Shown: positions 6,183-13,542 of the stretch, one piece after another | Layout of the letters: each line of letters opens with the position of its first letter | Position numbering within the stretch: position 1 is the stretch's first letter | Origin: Planctomycetota bacterium | GTDB lineage: Bacteria > Planctomycetota > Planctomycetia > Pirellulales > Pirellulaceae | Assembly (NCBI GenBank): GCA_023430365.1 | Contig: JAEZAS010000487.1 | Location: 1-15,984 of the forward strand | Direction: 5' to 3' | Length of the DNA: 15,984 nt | Translations under genes and position numbers: made by a program | The notes under the pieces: model-generated | The model's input: the letters and a program-made list of their open reading frames with translations, nothing else | Database searches by the model: none | What the model was told of the DNA's origin: nothing

Positions 6183-7139
6183 CTACGGTTGCCCAAACTT
6201 CTCGACTTCCCGATCCCCTTCGGCCATTTCGAATCGAAAGAGTTCGTCCGGGAGAGGGCCCTTCCTAACGATCTTGCTAAACGAGTCCGTAATCACGAGC
6301 GTCGGATCGGGTTGTTCATCGCTCTTGGCGACGAGCGGCTCACGAAGTTCGCTCTTCCAAACAAGCGACTCCTCCGGATCGACCCTTAGCAGCAGGGTGA
6401 GCGGTACCGCATCCGCCTCCATTCGCGACGCCTCAGCGCTCCGCGCCTTCTCGTTACTCGGCTCAGTCAGCCCATGCATGGCGAGGAATAGCAGGTAGCT
6501 GGACCCTGCCAGAGACGCAACGCTGTCGCCCTTGTTCGCAGCGTCGGCGCCGAGCGGTTTGCGATGAAACCTCGCCTCGATCACATGACAGTCTACTTTG
6601 CGCTCGCCGACCATGTGGCGTTCCTGGCGCAGGAACTCGACTCGCTCGAACGGCACATCGACGAAGGTCGTGAACGGGAAAGTGTTCACCAGCAGGAAGA
6701 AGGTCGCTGAAGTAGGACCCCCGATGACACGCAGCGCGGTGGGGGCTCGCTTGAACTGCTTGAGGTCCGCTTGGTAAAGAACCGCCTCCCGGCCGTCGGA
6801 AACCAGCAGCAGCGTCTTCGTCCCAGAGCGGGCGCTCATGCGACAGCGGGTGAGGCTCATTGGAAACGAGACTTCCTTCGGATTGTCGGCTGAGCGCCGG
6901 GCGCCGGCGGCGGCCAACTCAAAATCGACGTTCAGGTACTGTTCTGGTTTCTTGTTAGGCTGTTCCACACTGACCGTCAGCCGATGCTCGAAGTGGTAGT
7001 CGGTCATGGTCGAATACCGCTCGCGGACCCGGCTGAGAATTTCGTCCCCTGTTGGCTGCCTGGCTTCGTCCTGTGCCGACAGGCGGCTGGCAACGGACGA
7101 TGCCAGCAAGATGGCTGCGAAGCAGAATGCGGTGCGCAT
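6183..7139 (-). CDS. Exported LolA/DUF2092-like protein
   Basis: The 318-residue product starts at the ATG at 7139, ahead of a clean signal peptide (1-22, cleavage after LSA), with GAGGAA about ten bases upstream. The frame is open further upstream, but those residues are not signal-like and would run into the divergent gene. After the signal peptide, GDEILSRVRERYSTMTDYHF is the usual opening of LolA-fold and DUF2092 proteins: a helix, then curved beta strands (FEHRLTVSVE, YLNVDFELAA). Later strands include LLLVSDGREAVLY and KVDCHVIEARF, and the C-terminus has WKSELREPL and FRFEMAEGDREVEKFGQP. Proteins of this fold bind or carry lipids in the periplasm, but in planctomycetes most members are uncharacterised; I give the fold, not the role. 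It is divergent from the deoxyhypusine-synthase-like gene, with 155 bp between them. Confidence 0.8.
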   Translation of the reverse strand: MRTAFCFAAILLASSVASRLSAQDEARQPTGDEILSRVRERYSTMTDYHFEHRLTVSVEQPNKKPEQYLNVDFELAAAGARRSADNPKEVSFPMSLTRCRMSARSGTKTLLLVSDGREAVLYQADLKQFKRAPTALRVIGGPTSATFFLLVNTFPFTTFVDVPFERVEFLRQERHMVGERKVDCHVIEARFHRKPLGADAANKGDSVASLAGSSYLLFLAMHGLTEPSNEKARSAEASRMEADAVPLTLLLRVDPEESLVWKSELREPLVAKSDEQPDPTLVITDSFSKIVRKGPLPDELFRFEMAEGDREVEKFGQP

Positions 7140-7294
7140 GATGGGGCGTTCCTCGAGAGGTTCGAACGCTGAGCGGGACGCTAAAGGCAGTACCTCGGAG
7201 ATCGAGGCGGTGTTTCGATGTCCGCCGTATCCGTCTTGTGGACGCCAATCGGCTACGATGGTGACTTCTTCGTTCGTTACTCGAATTTGCACCG

Positions 7295-8398
7295 ATGAAA
7301 CGCCAGCCACTCGACCTCAGCCAGCTGAAAGTCTTCCCCCTCGCGGAGCGTCGCCATCTGACGACGGCCGACGAGATTCTGATCGACCCTGCCGCGGAGC
7401 CGAAGGCGGTGAAAGACGAGAATCGTCGGCTCATCGAGCAGTGCGTGCAAAAAATTCGAGCGGCACGCGAGCGCGACGCCTCCGTCATGCTGATCTATGG
7501 CGCCCACCTGCTCCGCAATGGTACGGCCAGGATTCTCGAACGGATGATGGCGGCTGGGTGGATCACGCATCTGGCGACCAACGGCGCGGGGACGATCCAC
7601 GATTGGGAGTACGCCTGGTTCGGCGCATCGACCGAAAGCGTCGAGATGAACGTCGCCTCGGGAACCTTTGGAACCTGGCACGAGACGGCGACCAACATCC
7701 ACCTGGCGATTCTCGCCGGCGCGATGGATGGACTCGGCTATGGTCGCGGTCTGGGACGGCTGATTCAGGAGGACGGCGTCACGCTGCCGACCAAGGCGGA
7801 GCTTGCCGCAGCGATTGCCGCCGAGCCACGCCATCCGCTGACATCGGCCCGAGCCGATCTGTTGCAGGCGATGCTCTCGCAAGGCTGGCCCGAGGGGCGG
7901 ATTGAGATCCAGCATCGCTGGAAACACGCTTCGATCCTCTGCCAGGCGTATCGTCACGGCGTGCCCCTTACGGTGCACCCCGGCATCGGCTACGACATCA
8001 TCGCCAACCATCCGGTCTTCAGCGGCAGCGCCATCGGCCGGGCGGCGGAGTGGGATTTCAAGCTGTTCGGCGGCGCGGTCGAAGGGCTCGATGGCGGCGT
8101 GGTGCTGTCGGTCGGCTCGGCGATCATGGGGCCGCAGGTCTTTGAGAAGAGCATCAGTTGCGTCAACAACCTGCGGCTGCAGCGAGGCGATTCGATCGTG
8201 CGCGATCACACGTTCTTTGTCGTCGATCTGCAAGACGGCGGCGGCTGGGACTGGACTCAGGGAGAACCGCCGAAGACGAATCCAGCCTACTACCTGCGGT
8301 TCTGCAAGAGCTACTCGCGGATGGGGGGCGCGATGCACTATCTGCAGTGCGACAACGCGGCGTTTGTCCACCACCTGTTTCACGGACTGGCCGGTTAA
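7295..8398 (+). CDS. Deoxyhypusine-synthase-like NAD-binding fold protein
   Basis: The 367-residue protein resembles the bacterial branch of deoxyhypusine-synthase-like proteins. Marks are ASVMLIYGAHLLRNG (62-76), WITHLATNGAGTIHDWEYAW (89-108), the GTFGTWHETATNIHLAI helix (123-139), VHPGIGYDIIANHP (227-240) and GGVVLSVGSAIMGPQVFEKS (267-286). In eukaryotes and archaea the enzyme uses NAD and spermidine to modify a lysine of eIF5A with a catalytic lysine in a SWGK motif; no WGK occurs here. Bacterial relatives may use other substrates, so the reaction is open. It is presumably cytoplasmic, since no signal peptide is seen. No convincing ribosome site precedes the ATG; translation may be leaderless or unusual. 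A degenerate partial relative lies 1.4 kb upstream. The family assignment is from memory of motifs. Confidence 0.7.
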   Translation: MKRQPLDLSQLKVFPLAERRHLTTADEILIDPAAEPKAVKDENRRLIEQCVQKIRAARERDASVMLIYGAHLLRNGTARILERMMAAGWITHLATNGAGTIHDWEYAWFGASTESVEMNVASGTFGTWHETATNIHLAILAGAMDGLGYGRGLGRLIQEDGVTLPTKAELAAAIAAEPRHPLTSARADLLQAMLSQGWPEGRIEIQHRWKHASILCQAYRHGVPLTVHPGIGYDIIANHPVFSGSAIGRAAEWDFKLFGGAVEGLDGGVVLSVGSAIMGPQVFEKSISCVNNLRLQRGDSIVRDHTFFVVDLQDGGGWDWTQGEPPKTNPAYYLRFCKSYSRMGGAMHYLQCDNAAFVHHLFHGLAG

Positions 8399-8435
8399 GA
8401 TTTCGGGCGAGGAGGCATTGTCCTGAACGGGTGGT

Positions 8436-8441
8436 TAGAAT
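8436..8441 (+). promoter_or_regulatory. Candidate -10 box for the phosphodiesterase gene
   Basis: TAGAAT matches the -10 consensus in five of six bases and is followed by GTCGCGC; the region GTGGTTAGAATGTCGC parallels GTGGTATGATGTCGC before the MFS gene. No good -35 box is seen at 16-18 bp. The implied transcript start would leave about 55 bases before the GTG at 8502. Confidence 0.3.
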
Positions 8442-8501
8442 GTCGCGCACCGTTCCTGGTGCGATCCCCGCCTCTCTTTCCCACCTTTCGGAGACACGCC
8501 C

Positions 8502-9902
8502 GTGCAGCATCGATTGTTTTGCCTTCGAAGTCTCGCCATTGCCTTGTCCCTGACGTTGCTCGCCCTCGCAACCTTCCCGTCCCCCGCCGGCGCGGTCGAG
8601 AAGGACAAGCATGTGGTCGTCGTCTGTATCGACGGTCTGGCCGCTTACCTGCTCGACGATCCCCGAGCCCCCATCCCGACCGTGCGGCAGTTGGCCCAGA
8701 GCGGCTCCTATGCCGAGGGCGGGATGAAGGTCTCGAATCCTTCGGTCACCTGGCCGAACCACACGTCGATCGTCACCGGCGTTCGGCCGGAGAAGCATGG
8801 AGTGCTCGCCAACGGTGTGCTGGTGCGCGGAGCGCCGGGACTGCCCGTCGTCATCGATCCGAAGCGTGAACAGGCCGACCTTGTCCGCGTGCCGACGCTG
8901 CTCGATCTCGCCCACGCCGCCGGTCTGCGGACGGCCGAGATCAATTGGCCCTGCATGCGAGGATCCAAGGGCGTCGACGACGGGTTTCCGGACGTCCCCG
9001 ATCAGGTGACCCACATGACCCCGCGGCTGCGCAGCGAACTGGTTGCCAAGGGCATCCTGCAGGACGACACGCAGAAGTCGTTCATGGCCAGCAGCCCGCC
9101 GCAGCGCGATCATGTTTGGACCGAGGCCGCCTGCCATGTGATTCGCGAGCGGAAGCCGAACCTGATGTTCATCCACCTGCTCAACGTCGACGCGACGCAC
9201 CACGCCGAAGGGGCGCAGACGCCCGCTGGCTACACCGCCAACGCCTATGCCGACGCCTGCCTGCGGCGGATCGTGGAGGCGGTCGATCAGGCTGGTATTC
9301 GCGACAAGACGACGATCCTGGTCGTCTCCGACCACGGCTTCATCACCACGCCCAAGGCGATCCGGCCGAACGTCGTGCTCCGCGACGAAGGGCTCCTGAA
9401 GGTGACGGCGGGCAAGATCACCGACGCCCGCGTGCACGTGATCTCCGAAGGAGGCATCGGGCTGGTGTATTGCACCGAGCCTGGGCAGGCTCCCGCGGAT
9501 CGTGAGCGGGTGAAGCAACTGTTCGTGGGCAAGGAAGGCGTCGACGACGTGCTGTTGCCCGAGGATTTTGCAAAACAAGGCATGCCGCACCCGCGCGAGT
9601 ACAGCCAGGCTCCGGATGCGATCCTGGTGGCGAAGGACGGCTACGCGGTCTCGAACTCGGCTGACGGCGATGCGTTCGTGGCGCCGAATACCGAGGCCAA
9701 GACGTCGCTCGGCTCGCACGGTTTCCTCTCGAAGCACGCCAAGATGAACGCGACGTGCGTGCTGTCGGGCAACGGCATTCGCCAGGGAGCCAAGTTGCAG
9801 GAAGTCGAGAATATCGATGTGGCTCCGACGATCGCCAAGCTGCTTGGCATCCAGGGGCTGCCGGCCGACGGCAAGTCGCTCGATGCGGCGCTGGCCAACT
9901 GA
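8502..9902 (+). CDS. Secreted type I phosphodiesterase / nucleotide pyrophosphatase family protein
   Basis: The 466-residue protein begins at a GTG with CGGAGA about ten bases upstream. Residues 1-31 are a signal peptide (PAGA-V), so it acts outside the cytoplasm. It carries the two-metal centre of the alkaline-phosphatase superfamily: D44 (VVVVCIDGL), the probable nucleophile T83 in NPSVTWPNHTSIVTG, D230 and H234 (NVDATHHAEG), D277-H278 (VSDHGF) and H406 (GSHGF). Members cleave phosphodiester or phosphate-monoester bonds in nucleotides and other alkyl phosphates; the true substrate is unknown. The C-terminus NIDVAPTIAKLLGI is typical of the superfamily. Length fits the ectonucleotide pyrophosphatase group. 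It lies upstream of the sulfatase on the same strand, but 140 bp with a palindrome separates them, so co-transcription is uncertain. Confidence 0.88.
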   Translation: MQHRLFCLRSLAIALSLTLLALATFPSPAGAVEKDKHVVVVCIDGLAAYLLDDPRAPIPTVRQLAQSGSYAEGGMKVSNPSVTWPNHTSIVTGVRPEKHGVLANGVLVRGAPGLPVVIDPKREQADLVRVPTLLDLAHAAGLRTAEINWPCMRGSKGVDDGFPDVPDQVTHMTPRLRSELVAKGILQDDTQKSFMASSPPQRDHVWTEAACHVIRERKPNLMFIHLLNVDATHHAEGAQTPAGYTANAYADACLRRIVEAVDQAGIRDKTTILVVSDHGFITTPKAIRPNVVLRDEGLLKVTAGKITDARVHVISEGGIGLVYCTEPGQAPADRERVKQLFVGKEGVDDVLLPEDFAKQGMPHPREYSQAPDAILVAKDGYAVSNSADGDAFVAPNTEAKTSLGSHGFLSKHAKMNATCVLSGNGIRQGAKLQEVENIDVAPTIAKLLGIQGLPADGKSLDAALAN

Positions 9903-9929
9903 ACTCGGTTGACCAGATCGGTTTTCGTG

Positions 9930-9961
9930 CGTGTGGCATGGTGATGCGCCCATGCCACACG
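9930..9961. repeat. 12-bp stem palindrome between the phosphodiesterase and sulfatase genes
   Basis: CGTGTGGCATGG (9930-9941) pairs perfectly with CCATGCCACACG (9950-9961) around TGATGCGC. The ten bases GGTGATGCGC at 9940-9949 also occur at 2583-2592, at the same inner-stem/loop position of the larger element there. A second hairpin, CTGGCC/GGCCAG around AGCCA, follows. It may end phosphodiesterase transcription, though no T-run is present, or be a dispersed repeat. Confidence 0.6.
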
Positions 9962-10042
9962 GCTCTGGCCAGCCAGGCCAGGGAGACTGATTGCGCGGGA
10001 GCCTGGTTTCGGTCGCTCGTGATGGCGCTTGGAGAGTAGCGG

Positions 10043-11476
10043 ATGCGAATTCCAGCCTTGGCCCTGCTGATCGGTGCGTTTAGCCTGGCGTCCGCCGAAG
10101 CTGAAGAGACCCGGCGGCCGAATATCGTGCTCATCGTCGCCGACGATCTGGGCTACGGCGAAACGGGGGCGCAGGGGAACGACCAGATCCCGACGCCCCA
10201 CATCGACGCGCTCGCGACTCGCGGAGTGCGCTGCACGAGCGCGTATGTAACGGCGTCGTTCTGCGCGCCCTCGCGTGCTGGATTGCTGACGGGCCGCTAT
10301 CAAACGCGGTTCGGCTGCGAGTCGAATCCGGTCGGAGCGAAGAACGACGAGCCGGGGATCGGCTTGCCGCCGGCGGAAGTGACGCTCGCCGAGCGGTTGC
10401 GGGGCGCGGGCTACGCGACGGCGCTCGTCGGCAAGTGGCATCTCGGCGGAACGGCCCCCTACCATCCGCAGCGGCAAGGCTTCGACGAGTTTTTTGGTTT
10501 CCTGCACGAGGGGCACTTCTATGTGCCGCCGCCGTATCGAAGCGTGATGAGTCATCTGCGCAGGCGCACGCTGCCCACGGGAGCGCGAGAGGGAAAGTGG
10601 ACGTCGCCGGGCGGCGATCTGATTCTGGCGACCGGATCGCCGTTCGATGAACCGCCCTACGATGCGAACAATCCCCTCCTGCGCAGCAGTCAGCCGGTGG
10701 CGGAGGAAACCTACCTCACCGACGCCTTCACGCGCGAGGCGGTCGACTTCGTGAAGCGGAACCGTGATCGGCCGTTCTTCCTGCTCGTGGCCTACAGTGC
10801 GGTGCATAGCCCGATGCAGGCCCGACGCGACGACCTGGACGAGTTTCGCGAAATCGACGATCCGCAGCGGCGAATCTTTGCCGGGATGCTGCGGGCGCTC
10901 GATCGGGGCGTGGGAGCAATCCAGGCGGCCGTTGCCGCAGCGGGATTGGAGCGGGAAATGTTGTTTGTGTTTCTGTCTGACCATGGCGGGCCGACGCAGG
11001 AACTCACCTCGTCCAACGGCCCGTTGCGCGGCGGCAAGGGGGACCTCTACGAAGGGGGCGTGCGAGTGCCCTGCTTCCTGCGCTGGGATGGGCAACTGCC
11101 CGCCGGCGGTACCTACGCCAAGCCCATCTCCTCGCTCGATCTTGTGCCGACCGCGCTCGCAGCGGCAAAGGTCTCGGTCGCCGAGGGACCGGTCCTCGAT
11201 GGCGTCGATCTGCTGCCCTATCTCCGCGGCGAGAGAAACGATTCGCCCCATGAAACGCTCTACTGGCGGATGAAGCCGAAAGCGGCGCTGCGTCACGGCG
11301 ATTGGAAGCTCGTACGGCCGGCGGTGGCGAAGAGTGCTGCGTGGGAGTTGTATGATTTGCAGCGCGACCTCGGCGAGCGTCGCAATCTGGCGGCGGAGCA
11401 GCCGGAGGTTGTGGCTGATCTGGTCCGCCGCTGGGAGGCTCTGGATCGAGAGATGCAGGGTTCGGCTAACGACTGA
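10043..11476 (+). CDS. Secreted sulfatase, formylglycine-dependent
   Basis: The 477-residue protein has a signal peptide (about 1-20), so it works in the periplasm or outside the cell on sulfate esters, most likely of polysaccharides. The sulfatase signature CAPSRAGLLTG places the formylglycine-forming cysteine at C74 with R78. Other active-site residues are visible: D34-D35 (IVADDLGYG), K131 and H133 (GKWHLG), H255 (AVHSPMQA), D313-H314 (LSDHGG) and K332 (LRGGKGDLYEGG). The C-terminal part (LHY/LRHGDWKLV-type, LYDLQRDLGERRNLA) fits the family. GGAGAG about seven bases upstream supports the ATG. Activation needs a formylglycine-generating enzyme, not encoded here. Planctomycetes carry many such genes; the exact sulfatase subfamily and substrate cannot be read by eye. 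Confidence 0.93.
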   Translation: MRIPALALLIGAFSLASAEAEETRRPNIVLIVADDLGYGETGAQGNDQIPTPHIDALATRGVRCTSAYVTASFCAPSRAGLLTGRYQTRFGCESNPVGAKNDEPGIGLPPAEVTLAERLRGAGYATALVGKWHLGGTAPYHPQRQGFDEFFGFLHEGHFYVPPPYRSVMSHLRRRTLPTGAREGKWTSPGGDLILATGSPFDEPPYDANNPLLRSSQPVAEETYLTDAFTREAVDFVKRNRDRPFFLLVAYSAVHSPMQARRDDLDEFREIDDPQRRIFAGMLRALDRGVGAIQAAVAAAGLEREMLFVFLSDHGGPTQELTSSNGPLRGGKGDLYEGGVRVPCFLRWDGQLPAGGTYAKPISSLDLVPTALAAAKVSVAEGPVLDGVDLLPYLRGERNDSPHETLYWRMKPKAALRHGDWKLVRPAVAKSAAWELYDLQRDLGERRNLAAEQPEVVADLVRRWEALDREMQGSAND

Positions 11477-11488
11477 CGGTAGCTATCG

Positions 11489-11520
11489 ATGCCACACGAA
11501 TGGCTTGTCTTTGGTGGCAT
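11489..11520. repeat. Small palindrome between convergent genes
   Basis: ATGCCAC (11489-11495) pairs with GTGGCAT (11514-11520). The block GATGCCACACG is close to CATGCCACACG in the palindrome at 9950-9961. A further hairpin, CGGGT/ACCCG around GTG, follows near 11543. It lies in the 95-bp gap between the sulfatase and the convergent GrpB-family gene and might stop transcription, but has no T-run. Confidence 0.4.
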
Positions 11521-11571
11521 TGCGTTGTTGCGGGCTTCCGGCGGGTGTGACCCGGCGGCTCATGGGTGGGC

Positions 11572-12141
11572 TTAGGCGTCGGAGGGGCCGGGGCGCCAGT
11601 CCGTGGAGGATGCCCAGGCTTCGGCGGCGAAGTAGATGAGGTCGACGGCTGGGTCTTTGACGTCGGGATAGGTGTCGGGATCGGCGAGGTTGGCGGCGAG
11701 GCGTTGTTTGAGCTGGCCGTAGGCCGCGGCGGTGTCGGGGTGGCTGCGAAGGTAGTCACGAAAGAGAAGCGGATAGCGCTGATTGGCCCGGCCGGCGACG
11801 CGAACGTGCGTGTTGGTCCGCCGCTGCCCTGCGGGCGGGCGAAAGTACCATTTCTCCCATTCCGCCGCCTGCTCGCTCCCTCCCGGAGGGCAATGATCGC
11901 TGGTGACCCGTTCTGCTCGCTGGTAGCCGAGGCCGGTCAGAGCAACTTCTACCGCTGGAGCAAGCTCGGCGACCGTGATCTGTACATCGATGACGTCCTT
12001 CGCGGCGAGCTGCGGGACCGAGGTCGATCCAATGTGATCGATCCGCAAAGCCAGCCCGCCGAACGCCTGTCGCAGGGCCAATGCGATTTGCCGGAACTCG
12101 TCCGGCCACTGGTCGCGGTAGGAGTGAATTTCGAGATTCAT
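11572..12141 (-). CDS. GrpB-family protein (nucleotidyltransferase-like fold)
   Basis: The 189-residue protein shows the GrpB (PF04229-type) pattern. It opens with a Y/W-rich strand-helix start (NLEIHSYRDQWPDEFRQIAL), then LRIDHIGSTSVPQLAAKDVIDVQI with the conserved HIGSTSVP, and later KWYFRPPAGQ, RTNTHVRVAGRANQ and LLFRDYLRSHPD. Related domains occur alone or fused to dephospho-CoA kinase and share a nucleotidyltransferase-like fold; a reaction is not established. No signal peptide is seen, so it is cytoplasmic. The ATG at 12141 is preferred; an in-frame TTG at 12156 would overlap the stop of the upstream LRR gene in a TTGA. No ribosome site is visible, so translation may depend on coupling to the upstream gene, 11 bp away. 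Confidence 0.88.
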   Translation of the reverse strand: MNLEIHSYRDQWPDEFRQIALALRQAFGGLALRIDHIGSTSVPQLAAKDVIDVQITVAELAPAVEVALTGLGYQRAERVTSDHCPPGGSEQAAEWEKWYFRPPAGQRRTNTHVRVAGRANQRYPLLFRDYLRSHPDTAAAYGQLKQRLAANLADPDTYPDVKDPAVDLIYFAAEAWASSTDWRPGPSDA

Positions 12142-12152
12142 GGTGCACGCGT

Positions 12153-12836
12153 TCAAGGAGGCGGAATAAACGCCCCTTTGCCGTCATGAACCACGACCGC
12201 TCCTCGCTCGCGATTGAACCGCTCGATCGCCTCTGGGGTGATTTTCGTCGAGCCTGCCCAGACCCACTGCAAGTTGGGCAGGTTGCGCAACCGGTCGAGC
12301 GAGCGGTCCGTGACTTGGGTGCCACCAAGATTCAAGCTCACGAGCGACTCGATCTCCGTTACGCGCTCGATCCCCGTGTCCGTAATGGCCAGGCGATTCA
12401 AGTGAAGCTCCTTCAGCTGGTGGCGCTGAAGCCGCTTGAGTCCCGCGTCGGTGACCTGACTGTCATCCAGCATGATCCGTTGCAGGCTGGACAGAGAATC
12501 GAGCACGGCCAGGTCAGCATCGGTCACCGGTCGGTGCTTCCAGGCTGGCACGTCCCAATGCTGGAGCCAGACGGTGTGGACTTTGGCCAGGCAATTCTCG
12601 CCGAAGTAGCGGCGGAGCCAGGCGGGACCGGGCGGCTCGGCGGATTCGTCGAAGATGTGACCATCGACCTGGTGGTGGTAGTAAACGCTGCCGCCGAGCT
12701 TTTCGATGGCCGCGACCGACTGCTGTTCCTGGCGAGCGCGATAGGCCACCGCTCCGCCGGCTGCCAGCGCCATCGCCAGCAGCAACAAGAGCCCAGCGAT
12801 GGCCGCGAGCAGCGATTTGCGAAACCGACGCGTCAT
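12153..12836 (-). CDS. Membrane-anchored leucine-rich-repeat protein
   Basis: The 227-residue protein has a basic N-terminus and one hydrophobic helix (about 9-31), acting as signal-anchor. AAIEKLGGSVYYHH (42-55) followed by WLRRYFGENCLAKVHTVWL (73-91) is the lead-in typical of planctomycete LRR proteins. Three to four repeats of about 23-24 residues follow: VTDADLAVLDSL, VTDAGLKRLQ...LKELHLNRLAITDTGIERV, IESLVSLNLGGTQVTDRSLDRL and LPNLQWVWAGSTKITPEAI. LRRs form protein-binding surfaces; the partner is unknown. GGAAAAGG precedes the ATG. The GrpB-family gene follows 11 bp downstream, and the lipoprotein gene lies 45 bp upstream on the same strand, so the three may form one operon. Confidence 0.85.
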   Translation of the reverse strand: MTRRFRKSLLAAIAGLLLLLAMALAAGGAVAYRARQEQQSVAAIEKLGGSVYYHHQVDGHIFDESAEPPGPAWLRRYFGENCLAKVHTVWLQHWDVPAWKHRPVTDADLAVLDSLSSLQRIMLDDSQVTDAGLKRLQRHQLKELHLNRLAITDTGIERVTEIESLVSLNLGGTQVTDRSLDRLRNLPNLQWVWAGSTKITPEAIERFNRERGAVVVHDGKGAFIPPP

Positions 12837-12881
12837 CGACAGCGCCTTTTCCTGGCCGCCACGTCCCGGGGGCGGCGACGA

Positions 12882-13298
12882 TTACTTGGCGGGTTCGACG
12901 GTGATCTTCACGTCGTTCTTGCCTTGCTTCACCTCGACTTCAATGCCGGAGGTTTCGAAGGCTTCGTGCTTGCGGTGGATGACCGCCGGCGGAGGAACGT
13001 CGCCCGTCGCTGGCGGCGGCGTGATCAGGACCTGGTAGGCGCCCACCGCGGCGCCGTCGTTGACGGTGTTGGTGCCGAGCGTGAATTTGCCCTGAGCGTC
13101 GATCGCTCCCGAGGCGCTAATGGCCTGTCCGTCCGCTCCCGTGGTCTGAAAGACAACTGTGCCCCCCTCGAGTCCGGTGACGGGCGCCCCGTCGGAATAA
13201 ACGACCTGACCGCTAACCGGTTGAAATTGACCGCCGCCACAGCCGGTGAGCGAAAGGGCAACGACGAGTGCCAAGGGAAGAAATCGCTGCGGATTCAT
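12882..13298 (-). CDS. Small lipoprotein with transthyretin-like beta fold
   Basis: The 138-residue protein starts at the ATG at 13298, with GAGGAA about five bases upstream; a longer frame to 13334 lacks signal-like features. Residues 1-19 are a lipoprotein signal peptide with lipobox LTGC (C20), so it should be lipid-anchored at the cell envelope. The mature part reads as a beta-rich domain: VSGQVVYSDGAPVTGLEGGT, a central ASGAIDAQGKFTLGT, then AVGAYQVLITPP and a C-terminal GIEVEVKQGKNDVKITVE strand pair. This is the layout of the carboxypeptidase-regulatory/transthyretin-like proteins frequently found next to DUF1559 genes in planctomycetes, as here with the divergent neighbour. No enzymatic residues are apparent. 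It probably leads an operon with the LRR and GrpB genes. Confidence 0.82.
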   Translation of the reverse strand: MNPQRFLPLALVVALSLTGCGGGQFQPVSGQVVYSDGAPVTGLEGGTVVFQTTGADGQAISASGAIDAQGKFTLGTNTVNDGAAVGAYQVLITPPPATGDVPPPAVIHRKHEAFETSGIEVEVKQGKNDVKITVEPAK

Positions 13299-13340
13299 CA
13301 AATTCCTCGGATGGGCAAGTAGGAAGAGGAGCAAGTCATG

Positions 13341-13371
13341 CCAGGACGGCTATATGCCAGTCTCGTCCTGG
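13341..13371. promoter_or_regulatory. 8-bp inverted repeat in the divergent control region
   Basis: CCAGGACG (13341-13348) and CGTCCTGG (13364-13371) pair perfectly across 15 bases. The site lies about 43 bp upstream of the lipoprotein start codon, where an operator or a leader hairpin would act. No regulator is encoded next to it. Confidence 0.35.
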
Positions 13372-13407
13372 GCGAGAAACGAGGGACGACGCCCTTCAGA
13401 CGTTTGC

Positions 13408-13482
13408 CATCGACCGGCCAAACAATTGTCAGACCCACCCAAAGGTAGCTAAACTTAGAGATTGCCGACAAGCCGGTCGATG
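13408..13482. promoter_or_regulatory. 11-bp inverted repeat flanking a promoter candidate
   Basis: CATCGACCGGC (13408-13418) and GCCGGTCGATG (13472-13482) are perfect reverse complements 53 bp apart. The promoter candidate at 13426-13455 lies between them, an arrangement compatible with looping by a dimeric regulator or with a local cruciform. The regulator is unknown. Confidence 0.4.
13426..13455 (+). promoter_or_regulatory. Candidate promoter of the DUF1559 gene
   Basis: TTGTCA (13426-13431, five of six -35 bases) and TAAACT (13450-13455, four of six -10 bases) are 18 bp apart. The transcript would begin near 13462, about 80 bases before the ATG at 13543. Confidence 0.35.
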
Positions 13483-13542
13483 ATCGTAAAGTCGGTTCTT
13501 TTCATTTTTTTGTCTTGTTCTTGTCACAGCGGGGTGTTGGTG

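Noticed and set aside
7140..7310. N-terminal extension of the LolA-like protein to 7310
   Set aside because: The ATG at 7139 has a ribosome site and starts a signal peptide; the extension would overlap the divergent gene and hide the signal peptide.
8163..9953. 596-codon open frame on the minus strand opposite the phosphodiesterase gene
   Set aside because: The plus-strand protein has a signal peptide and all metal-binding motifs; the antisense product resembles nothing and is explained by codon bias.
9641..11296. 551-codon open frame on the minus strand opposite the sulfatase gene
   Set aside because: The sulfatase motifs lie on the plus strand; the antisense frame is a shadow.
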